DNA of 64,000 nt, taken from Flexilinea sp. (lineage in GTDB: Bacteria > Chloroflexota > Anaerolineae > Anaerolineales > Anaerolineaceae). Shown in pieces: positions 25,360 through 32,994 of this stretch (position 1 is its first letter; every line of letters begins with the position of its first letter). The position numbers and the translations under genes were made by a program. The DNA lies in assembly GCA_017432685.1 (NCBI GenBank), contig JAFRIR010000113.1, forward strand, positions 1 through 64,000. Direction: 5' to 3'. Below the pieces are notes generated by a model. It was not told the origin of the DNA and ran no database searches. It saw only the letters and a list, made by a program, of their open reading frames with translations.

Positions 25360-25851
25360 TCATGAGTTCTCACCAAAGATCTCAAGCCATTCTTCGACTT
25401 CTTTTGAAGAGAGTTTCGGTTCTATTCGCTGACCTTTTTTCGAATGTTTTCCGTTTCTTTCTCCGCATGAGAATGTCCGGTTCATGTTTTCAGCGAATGT
25501 TTCGGATGTAATAGTAGCAGCACCAGCCTGATGACATTGCCACTGCACATGCTGATCTGAGGAAACGACTGTTACCTCTTTCGCCCGAATCTTTCCGAGC
25601 CTGACCACCCTTTCAATGATCTCCTCATCGGCTTTCATGTGATGCGTCACATAAATTACGTGCAGCGTCCCGTAATTCGCATCCCTGGTTTTATTATCAG
25701 GCGCTTTGTCAAAAAAAACGGTGCATTTTCTGCGCGAAAGACGGGCATATTCCTGAATCCTCTCCAGCAGCTTCATCTCGTCATTTTCATCCGAAAGACG
25801 AATACCACTGAGCTTCGGTATCAGGTTGTGCCCGTCTATATAATATTCCAT
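25360..25851 (-). CDS. NYN-domain (YacP-like) RNA-binding or nuclease protein
   Basis: A 163-residue PIN-like protein. It starts YYIDGHNLIPKL, with the conserved Asp-Gly-x-Asn of NYN domains; FFDKAPDN (near residue 48) and TVVSSDQHVQWQCHQAG (near 94-110) give the other acidic residues. Bacillus Rae1/YacP of this family is a ribosome-linked endoribonuclease, so an RNA role is inferred. It lies 4 bp after recR at the end of the dnaX string. Confidence 0.75.
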   Translation of the reverse strand: MEYYIDGHNLIPKLSGIRLSDENDEMKLLERIQEYARLSRRKCTVFFDKAPDNKTRDANYGTLHVIYVTHHMKADEEIIERVVRLGKIRAKEVTVVSSDQHVQWQCHQAGAATITSETFAENMNRTFSCGERNGKHSKKGQRIEPKLSSKEVEEWLEIFGENS

Positions 25852-25855
25852 ACTG

Positions 25856-26464
25856 TTACATCATTTTCTGACGACCGGAAAGTGCCCGCAGCAGCGTGTT
25901 TTGGTCTGCGTATTCCAACTCACCTCCGATAGGCAGCCCACGGGCTAATCTGGTGATCCTCACATCGTAAGGGACCAGTTTCTGCTGAATATAAAGTGCA
26001 GTAGCATCCCCTTCCATCGAGGGATTCGTTGCTATAATAACTTCGGAAATACCACCCCGGGCAACTTTTTCGATCAATGGCGCCAAACGGATATCCTCAG
26101 GATTGATGCCCTCAATCGGAGACAGCAGCCCGTGAAGCACATGATATTTCCCATGGTAGCCATCAGTTTGCTCCAACACGATCACATCCATGGGAGACTC
26201 GACAACACAAATAACGTCCTGATCGCGCTTTTGGTCTTCACAAACTTCGCACAATTCCCGGTCAGCCGTCGTGATATTGAAACACTCTTTGCACAAATGT
26301 GTCTTCTGATGGAGGTTTTCCAAAGCTTCTGCTAACTGCAGTGCAGTTGCCTCATGATTTTTCAGCAGATAAAAAGTCAACCGGGAAGCGGTACGAGGAC
26401 CAATTCCCGGAAGCCGTGAAAAGGCATCAACCAGATTTTGTACCGGTTCCGGTATGCGGGCCAT
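25856..26464 (-). CDS. recR: Recombination mediator protein RecR
   Basis: A 202-residue protein with helix-hairpin-helix (FSRLPGIGPRTASRLTFYLL, near residue 14), a Zn finger (CKECFNITTADRELCEVC, near 58-75) and a Toprim domain with VVESPMDVIVLEQT and IIATNPSMEGDATALYI. It works with RecO/RecF to load RecA on gapped DNA. The dnaX-ybaB-recR order is widely conserved. Gap to ybaB is 3 bp. Confidence 0.95.
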   Translation of the reverse strand: MARIPEPVQNLVDAFSRLPGIGPRTASRLTFYLLKNHEATALQLAEALENLHQKTHLCKECFNITTADRELCEVCEDQKRDQDVICVVESPMDVIVLEQTDGYHGKYHVLHGLLSPIEGINPEDIRLAPLIEKVARGGISEVIIATNPSMEGDATALYIQQKLVPYDVRITRLARGLPIGGELEYADQNTLLRALSGRQKMM

Positions 26465-26467
26465 TTG

Positions 26468-26830
26468 TCAGAAACCCAATCCCAGACCGGACAATCCGGA
26501 AGCCAGGCCGCCGGTGATGGAATTCATCTGTTCTTCCTGGATTTTCTTGCTCTGCTCGATAGCCGAATTAATCCCGGTCAGCAGCATATCCTGGAGCATT
26601 TCAGCATCAACATCTTTTAGAAATTCAGGATCGATCTCTACAGCTTTGCAGACCTGATCTCCGCTCATAGTGATTTTCATCACACCACCGCCAACAGAAG
26701 ATGTAACTTCCATTTCAGCGATTTTTTCCTGCTGTTCCTGCATCTGCTTCTGCAGGTTCTGAAACTGTTGTCTCATGTTTCCCATGCCGCCACCCATCTG
26801 GCCGCCCATTCTTCCGAATCCTTTTGCCAT
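26468..26830 (-). CDS. YbaB/EbfC-family nucleoid-associated protein
   Basis: A 120-residue protein with the family helix (NLQKQMQEQQEKIAEMEV, residues 26-43), then a beta sheet with VGGGVMKITMSGDQ. The N-terminus is Gly/Met-rich (GGQMGGGMGNM), longer than usual. The family binds DNA as a dimer. GAGGTG ribosome site. Confidence 0.9.
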   Translation of the reverse strand: MAKGFGRMGGQMGGGMGNMRQQFQNLQKQMQEQQEKIAEMEVTSSVGGGVMKITMSGDQVCKAVEIDPEFLKDVDAEMLQDMLLTGINSAIEQSKKIQEEQMNSITGGLASGLSGLGLGF

Positions 26831-26923
26831 TATTTCACCTCATAAAATTAAACTATAGTTATAGCTTTTTGATTTGTTATGTCTATCATCTACATCAGAA
26901 ATCTTTTCCAATCTGGATGATTA

Positions 26924-28528
26924 CTATTTTTTATCCACAACGACCTTACCCCCCATGCTCAGTGCTGCAGCAAGCGCTTCACTCTGCTGAACATCATTAT
27001 TGAAAGATCGCCGTGCTGAAGGCTCCTGGATCGTGCAGCAAATACCGACTGATTTTCCAAGCACCTTAGATATCGCTGCACTTGTCCAAACAAGAAAACG
27101 GTGGTTTTCTTCCACCTTTTTTTTGATAGTCTCTCTTGGGAATCCAAGATAAAGGACCCCGTTCTTCACTTCCAGCAAATCAGCTCTTGCCATAGTCGCT
27201 TCCAGAACCGCGTCATTTTCCCGAATCAGTTTTCTCGCAGCCCCCCAGTTGGCGGCAATATCCTTCATCGTCACCGTGGGATCCGGTGTCTGTCCTTTTC
27301 GGATGAAGATCCGGCTCTGCACATAAGCGATGTTTTCTTCAAGATCCTTATCAACCGGAGCGGCTGCTGTTGCAATGGCTCCTGATTGTGGGGGAACCGT
27401 TTTTACAACTTCTTTCTCAATAACCTTTACAACCTGTTCAGAAACTTTCTTTTCCTCACAGCTTTCCGCAAAAGCAAGCTCCAGGTTCAGTCCCGGGTGC
27501 CAGTCAATTCGGCTGTCCGTAGCAGCCTGGTTAAATATCCGCACTACATCAACAAGACGATCAATTTCGATGTTCTTGCTCTGCCTTGCCATGGTTTCCC
27601 TGACTTCAGCAGTTACATCCAGAACATCAGCAGTTCCCATCTTCAGCATGAGCAGCTGACGCAGATATTCGACAGTTTGTCGGGCAAACTGCCGCGGGTC
27701 TGTACCGGCATCCAGCGCCGCATGAATAGCAGTTAGGCCACCCGCATGTGTTCGGCTGATAATCGCGTCCGTCAAGTCCACAACGGATTGATTTGTCGCA
27801 ATTCCAAGAATCTCCTGTGCATCTGCAAGGGTGATGTTATTCCCGGCAGCAGTCATCTGATCCAACATGGAAATCGCGTCGCGCATCGCGCCGGTCGCCT
27901 GTCGGGCAATCAATGTCAGGGCAGCTTCATCCGCCGTGACACCTTCATCATTACAGATCTTCGTCAGCCTGCGAACGATTTCCGCAACCGGAATACGACG
28001 GAATTCATGATGCTGACAACGTGAAAGAACCGTCGCCGGTATCTTGTGAATTTCGGTGGTTGCCAGGATAAACATGGCATGAGCCGGCGGCTCCTCCAAT
28101 GTTTTGAGAAGTGCATTGAAAGCTGCCGTCGAAAGCATGTGCACTTCGTCAATAATATAAACCTTCATCCGGCCGACACCGGGAGCAAAATTGATCTTGT
28201 CACGCAGTTCACGAATATCATCGACAGAAGTGTTGGAAGCCGCATCAATTTCGATAAGATCCAGAAACTGCCCGTTATTCACAGCAACACAATTTGCGCA
28301 CTGATCACAGGGACGGTTTTCAAGGTCTTCATTCAGGCAGTTCACCGCACGGGCGAGGATCCGGGCAACAGTGGTTTTTCCTGTTCCCCGAGGACCGGAA
28401 AACAGGTAGGCATGAGCGACACGATTTGTACGGATCGCGTTCTTCAGCACCCTTGTAACCTGATCCTGATAAACAACATCATCCCATACCTGAGGACGAT
28501 ATTTACGATATAAAGCCTGATTTGCCAA
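26924..28528 (-). CDS. dnaX: DNA polymerase III subunit gamma/tau
   Basis: A 534-residue clamp-loader ATPase. Walker A FSGPRGTGKTTVAR (near residue 45), a zinc module with CLNEDLENRPCDQCANC, DEVHMLSTAAFNALLKTLEEPP and the SRCQHHEFRR sensor are all present. The C-terminal ~150 residues are variable, as in other bacteria. The start is TTG at 28528 with GGAAAGG before it, giving the expected ANQALYRKYRP beginning. The gene follows an exported LTD protein by 13 bp and leads ybaB-recR. Confidence 0.95.
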   Translation of the reverse strand: MANQALYRKYRPQVWDDVVYQDQVTRVLKNAIRTNRVAHAYLFSGPRGTGKTTVARILARAVNCLNEDLENRPCDQCANCVAVNNGQFLDLIEIDAASNTSVDDIRELRDKINFAPGVGRMKVYIIDEVHMLSTAAFNALLKTLEEPPAHAMFILATTEIHKIPATVLSRCQHHEFRRIPVAEIVRRLTKICNDEGVTADEAALTLIARQATGAMRDAISMLDQMTAAGNNITLADAQEILGIATNQSVVDLTDAIISRTHAGGLTAIHAALDAGTDPRQFARQTVEYLRQLLMLKMGTADVLDVTAEVRETMARQSKNIEIDRLVDVVRIFNQAATDSRIDWHPGLNLELAFAESCEEKKVSEQVVKVIEKEVVKTVPPQSGAIATAAAPVDKDLEENIAYVQSRIFIRKGQTPDPTVTMKDIAANWGAARKLIRENDAVLEATMARADLLEVKNGVLYLGFPRETIKKKVEENHRFLVWTSAAISKVLGKSVGICCTIQEPSARRSFNNDVQQSEALAAALSMGGKVVVDKK

Positions 28529-28541
28529 TGTTGCGCCTTTC

Positions 28542-29129
28542 CTAAGGAACCCGATAAGTTGCCTGCAATTGTCCGAACATATCTTTCAAAACAGCAGTTT
28601 CGCCGGACTGCCACACCGGCTCATTACTGTTCCAATATACTTCATAAGGTGTCGTATGGCCAGCCCGCGAATAGACTTCCACAAAAACACCTTTTCGAAG
28701 CAGCTGAATGTTAGGAAATGTCAGTTCATTTCCGTTAGCGTCCTCCAGACGCCAATTTTCAAGTGAAACAATATCGTCTGTATTGTTAACGATACGCAAT
28801 GCTTCGCTTTCAAGTATTCCGGGATTCCGGATCAGTGAAATTTCTACTTTTGCACCGCGAATCACCGGGGTTGGCTCTTCGGTTGGCTCAGCTGCAATCG
28901 TAGCCACCTCCATAGCCGAAGCAGTCTGCTGCTGTGCAACCGCTGTTTCAGCTATTTCTGTTTGGCTCACCTCGAGCCACTGGATGTTCTCATTTCCGAC
29001 ATTCACCAGCTGATATTCTGTTTTTGGTTTACGGATATTCTCCCAATAATACAAAACACCATAAGTAACCGATGCAGATACAATAACGTTCAGTAATATC
29101 AAAAGAAGTATTTTCCAAAAATTACCCAT
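28542..29129 (-). CDS. Membrane-anchored protein with lamin-tail-like domain
   Basis: A 195-residue protein with one N-terminal membrane helix (ILLLILLNVIVSASVTYGV), a Thr/Ala/Glu-rich stalk, and a C-terminal domain (about 98-195) with the LTD pattern: LRIVNNTDDIVSLENWRLED, then FPNIQLLRKG and WQSGETAVLKD. LTD domains are beta sandwiches common in exported proteins of this phylum. It is an envelope protein placed directly before dnaX. Ribosome site is weak. Confidence 0.65.
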   Translation of the reverse strand: MGNFWKILLLILLNVIVSASVTYGVLYYWENIRKPKTEYQLVNVGNENIQWLEVSQTEIAETAVAQQQTASAMEVATIAAEPTEEPTPVIRGAKVEISLIRNPGILESEALRIVNNTDDIVSLENWRLEDANGNELTFPNIQLLRKGVFVEVYSRAGHTTPYEVYWNSNEPVWQSGETAVLKDMFGQLQATYRVP

Positions 29130-29199
29130 ACAGCTCTATTATAGCTTAGTTTTCGAATAAATCCCTCATCTGAACGAAACCTTTTTCCGATACTGTTTT

Positions 29200-30267
29200 T
29201 TATTTAGGATCCTCAGCAAAAACAATGGCACTGGCCAATGTCCAGCCGCTTTCACCATTTTGTGTTCTAATCTGATACCATTCTGAGTAATTGATGTTTA
29301 CCGGCCCGGCAACAATTTCAATAACCGCTCCGTTAGGGATCACACAGATCATTGGTGAACCATAACCGGATCCCGGCTCTGCCAGAAGGAAAATACCGTT
29401 TTCATTTCCCGCTTTGATATAAGCAAATTCAGGCTCGTATTCATCATTATCCTTCAGCAAGGTGTTATAGCCAACACTTTCACGGATTCCTTTAGCACAG
29501 CGGAACCCAACCGTAAAGCTGCTGGATTCCGGTGACATACCATAGCGTGAAGCAAGATGAAGTTTTGATATTTCGTCTTCATAGGAGTTACCCCTTACGA
29601 CTTTTTCCACTCCGGTCTGAGGCCCCTGCGGATCAGTCTGCTCCTTTTCATCATACCAGGATGCATCATACCAATCGCTTGTCCATTCGGAAACATTCCC
29701 TATCATATCTGCCACCCCGTAAGGGCTTAACCCTTGTGAATAAATGTTCACCCGCTCGGTATCTCCGGGAATCAGCGAAATATTCATGTTGTAATTGCGA
29801 GGAGAGCCGCTGCCCCATGGATAACGCCGATTGTCATCTTTTCCGCGAGCAGCCCGCTCCCACTCAGCTTCTGTTGGGAGACGTTTTTCAACGAAAGCAC
29901 AATAATCAGCCGCTTCCTGCCATGTGACATTCACAACAGGAAAACTGCTGTAAGTCGGATTTGTATAATAATCGTCTCGGGTTTTCGAAGCAACACTTTC
30001 AGGAACAGTGCATTTTCCTGCAGACACGCAAACCGCATAATCAGCATTCGTCACCTCATGCACATCCATGTAAAAGGCATCAAGATAGACCAAATGGTAA
30101 GGTTTTGTGTTCGATTCTGCAAACAAATCACCATATTCGGCTCCCATCATGGAATATCCGGATGGGATAAAAACCATATCCAGTGGTGTACCTGCAGACA
30201 AAACAGACGATGCTGCAGAGAGTAATAGAATCAATCCTGATATCAAAAAAAGGAACTTCTTATTCAT
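29200..30267 (-). CDS. Exported sulfatase-modifying-factor-like protein with SH3-like tail
   Basis: About 355 residues: a signal peptide (MNKKFLFLISGLILLLSAAS), a formylglycine-generating-enzyme fold (about 35-270) and a bacterial SH3-like tail (about 285-350, WYQIRTQNGESGWTLAS). Family pieces are RLPTEAEWERAARG, YPWGS, VADMIGNVSEWTSDWY and GFRCAKG. The catalytic Cys pair of true FGE enzymes is absent: the region reads RGNSYEDEISKLHLASRYG. It is probably a binding protein, not an aldehyde-forming enzyme. Start at 30267 fits the GGAG site and overlaps the previous gene by 8 bp. Confidence 0.7.
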   Translation of the reverse strand: MNKKFLFLISGLILLLSAASSVLSAGTPLDMVFIPSGYSMMGAEYGDLFAESNTKPYHLVYLDAFYMDVHEVTNADYAVCVSAGKCTVPESVASKTRDDYYTNPTYSSFPVVNVTWQEAADYCAFVEKRLPTEAEWERAARGKDDNRRYPWGSGSPRNYNMNISLIPGDTERVNIYSQGLSPYGVADMIGNVSEWTSDWYDASWYDEKEQTDPQGPQTGVEKVVRGNSYEDEISKLHLASRYGMSPESSSFTVGFRCAKGIRESVGYNTLLKDNDEYEPEFAYIKAGNENGIFLLAEPGSGYGSPMICVIPNGAVIEIVAGPVNINYSEWYQIRTQNGESGWTLASAIVFAEDPK

Positions 30268-31258
30268 GAGACACTCCATAAATGTTAAGGACGCAGCGAA
30301 ATCCTACATCATCCGCGAATTGTTCAATGTTCATCGTTCCGAGCCGACGATCTTTTGCATCCTGTGAAGCTGTTTTCCATGAGCCACCGCTAATTATACC
30401 GCTCCCGTCTTCATTTTCAGAAAATACCCACTCCCAGACATTACCTGCAATACCGGAATAGTCTGAGGTGTTGCGCCTGGGACCGTGTTCTTCCCGATTG
30501 ATGTTTTCTGAATCTGACGCAAGCAAATCCACCGCATCATACCAATCCTGCAATGACATCAATTGCATCCCAGCCCAGTTACAATATGCTTCTGCCTGAG
30601 CTCTTGTCACGTTTACCATCGGATGGTCCGCATAATAGCCATCACTGAAATATGGCCGGTTTTCCAACAGCCTTGATCCGGGAACAGAGCAATAACCATC
30701 CTGTATGCACCCTGTATATTCTCTGTTAGAAACCTCATTGAAGTCTATCCAAAAGCCATATCTGTCATCTGCTCCATTTTTCCGAATATAGACAAGTTTT
30801 TTTCCATCAATCGGATTGACCATTTCCAGCCCGGTAACCAAATCAGCAGGCAGCACTGTTGGGGTCACGCTCGGTGTCTGCAGCAAGAGCAATACCTCAG
30901 ACGTCAATGTCAGCTCTGTAAATATTTCTTCAGCAAGCGCAGTAATGTCAAAAGTTGGAAACGGTGTCAGCGTTGCCGTTGGTACATCAGTGGCCGTAGC
31001 AGAAGGTACAGGCGTCGCAGTAAGTGTAGGCGTAAATGTAGCTGTAAATGTCGATGTCGGCGTGCTTGTCGGAACAATAGTAGCAGTCGATGTTTCTGTC
31101 GGTGTTGATGTATTAGTAGCGCTTGGCGTAAAGGATGGGATAAATAAAAAACCACCGCCACGCTTGACAGCATCAACAGCTCCGCCGGCAAAGACAAGAA
31201 GCAGAATAAGCAGAAGAATTATAAAAATGATCGTAAGCGTTGACAGCCTGTTTCTCAT
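30260..31258 (-). CDS. Membrane-anchored FGE-fold protein with Thr/Pro-rich linker
   Basis: A 332-residue protein. One N-terminal helix (LTIIFIILLLILLLVFAGGA), then a linker of about 75 residues rich in Thr/Ser/Pro (TPTSTFTATFTPT pattern), typical of surface proteins in this phylum. A short FGE-like domain (about 150-325) follows with VNVTRAQAEAYCNWAGMQL, GIAGNVWEWVF, ISGGSWKTAS and VGFRCVLN. It lacks an FGE Cys pair and is shorter than the family. Paralogue of the next gene, with 8-bp overlap. Function unknown. Confidence 0.65.
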   Translation of the reverse strand: MRNRLSTLTIIFIILLLILLLVFAGGAVDAVKRGGGFLFIPSFTPSATNTSTPTETSTATIVPTSTPTSTFTATFTPTLTATPVPSATATDVPTATLTPFPTFDITALAEEIFTELTLTSEVLLLLQTPSVTPTVLPADLVTGLEMVNPIDGKKLVYIRKNGADDRYGFWIDFNEVSNREYTGCIQDGYCSVPGSRLLENRPYFSDGYYADHPMVNVTRAQAEAYCNWAGMQLMSLQDWYDAVDLLASDSENINREEHGPRRNTSDYSGIAGNVWEWVFSENEDGSGIISGGSWKTASQDAKDRRLGTMNIEQFADDVGFRCVLNIYGVSHE

Positions 31259-31261
31259 AAT

Positions 31262-32965
31262 TTATTGCTGCTCAAGCTCCTTTTTGAAGATCCTGCGCAA
31301 AATCGCAACAGTAATCGCATAAGTCGAATCCATACCAAAATAAGATAACGTTCCAGCCCCGAGATTTTTCCCTTTGCTCATCGGAGTATCCGATACATAA
31401 TGCATAAAACCAATATCCATTTTCACATTGTTCAAATCGACGATCTCATCCTCCGGATGGCGCTGAGGACGAAACATTTCATAAATAGCTGATAAGTAAG
31501 GCCCAGCCTCCATTTCAATGTCTGTGAAACCACCCCGATAAACAGCATCCATGAAAGTTTTGTTTTGCAGAAAAGTACCATAAACCGTGACAGCTCTCTG
31601 TCCGCCAAGAATCGAACCATACATCAGATACGGCTCTACATCGCCTTCCGAAAAGGCATTTTGAAAAATGTAGAGGTTCGACGAATGCATATCCTGAACA
31701 ACTGAAGGAATGATCACATCTCCGCGGACTCCATTCAACGACGCAGCCTTCCCCATCACATAAATTCCCCGAATATTTTCCAATCTTTCCGAAAGCTTTG
31801 AAAAAAGATGATAAGCAGCCATACCAAGCGGATAGTCAATATTCAGAATGTAAGCCTTAGAGTTTTTCAGCCGATCACAATCAGGGATACGGATACGCTT
31901 ATCCATTTTGGTAAAATCAATTTTTGCCAAATCAAAAACCTGAACACCAACTTCGAAGTTACTGGAAATTGACAAACGGGAAATCCCGTTTTGCGTTTCT
32001 GCTGCCTGCTGTTCACTGATTGTATATTTCCCGTAATCGGACTGCTGATATTTTTTCAGCACGTAATACATCAGGTTCTCTTTACTTGCGGAAAGTTTGT
32101 TTCGATCTATTTTTGACCATTCCTCACGCAGCATTCTGGTTTCGCTTTTGTCCAGATAACGCTGCAATTCATTTTCTTTCCGCAGCGCATAACCGCTGAC
32201 AAGATTTGCCGCGCTGTGCAGGTTACTGGAAACAAAATAAACCGGCCTGTCGACAAGATCCGGAATCCTGTCAAGGATCTCATCCAGCCAGGAATTTGCC
32301 GCCCGGGAATATTGCACCATCGAACTGTCCAGCAGTTTGATCCGTATTTCGGAAGACCGTGACTGCATTTCCAGAAGCCATTCAACTGTTTTTTCGCCCC
32401 ATATGGTCTGCAGACGTGAAAAATCTTCAGGTAAAGACATAAGCTCATCAGCCAGATGTTCCTGCGCTTCACTGTTTTTTTCTATCACTGCTGAATATAT
32501 CAGTTTTTTATCAATGTTTTGCAGTAATTCATGAAACTTGTTCCATTCAATTTGCAGTGAAGTCACGATCGGAACGATGTCTTCAATATCAGACTTGCTG
32601 TTTATGAAAACGGCAAGTGTCTCTTTACCGTCAAATCTACAGATCCTTCTTCTTGCAGCCGCAGTAACAATAGGCCAATTTTCGACATTTTCATATCCCT
32701 GCGAATAAAACATATGTACATTCTGTCCAAGGATCAGACGCCGTACCTTCAGCATACAGGGAGGAAGGCGAAGGATGCTATAAATCAACGCATTATAATC
32801 CGGAGAAGAAGACCTTGCATCCGGGTGCATGGTAGAATCCATTGCGGCATGAACTTCCTCAAGACCGCTGATTCTGCTCTCACTCTTGGACCTCAGTACA
32901 GAATAAACCGTCCTCAAATAAAAATCAATTGTCTCTGATGCGTTATGCGGTATATTTCGCTCCAT
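31262..32965 (-). CDS. Unknown protein, C-terminal half like nucleoside phosphorylases
   Basis: A 567-residue soluble protein with no signal peptide. The N-terminal ~340 residues are helical and charged. The C-terminal part (about 370-567) has beta-alpha elements in the order seen in PNP/UDP-type phosphorylases: IRGIYVMGKAASLNGVRGDVIIPS (glycine-rich then GD), QRAVTVYGTFLQ, and FTDIEMEAGPYLSAIYE, comparable with the family VEMETA segment. It ends GTLSYFGMDSTYAITVAILR. The family match is weak and is inference. It lies between a PBP1A gene (29-bp gap) and an FGE-like gene (3-bp gap). GGAGGTG ribosome site. Confidence 0.5.
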   Translation of the reverse strand: MERNIPHNASETIDFYLRTVYSVLRSKSESRISGLEEVHAAMDSTMHPDARSSSPDYNALIYSILRLPPCMLKVRRLILGQNVHMFYSQGYENVENWPIVTAAARRRICRFDGKETLAVFINSKSDIEDIVPIVTSLQIEWNKFHELLQNIDKKLIYSAVIEKNSEAQEHLADELMSLPEDFSRLQTIWGEKTVEWLLEMQSRSSEIRIKLLDSSMVQYSRAANSWLDEILDRIPDLVDRPVYFVSSNLHSAANLVSGYALRKENELQRYLDKSETRMLREEWSKIDRNKLSASKENLMYYVLKKYQQSDYGKYTISEQQAAETQNGISRLSISSNFEVGVQVFDLAKIDFTKMDKRIRIPDCDRLKNSKAYILNIDYPLGMAAYHLFSKLSERLENIRGIYVMGKAASLNGVRGDVIIPSVVQDMHSSNLYIFQNAFSEGDVEPYLMYGSILGGQRAVTVYGTFLQNKTFMDAVYRGGFTDIEMEAGPYLSAIYEMFRPQRHPEDEIVDLNNVKMDIGFMHYVSDTPMSKGKNLGAGTLSYFGMDSTYAITVAILRRIFKKELEQQ

Positions 32966-32994
32966 TCAGCACCTCCACTTTGATTATAATTGAA

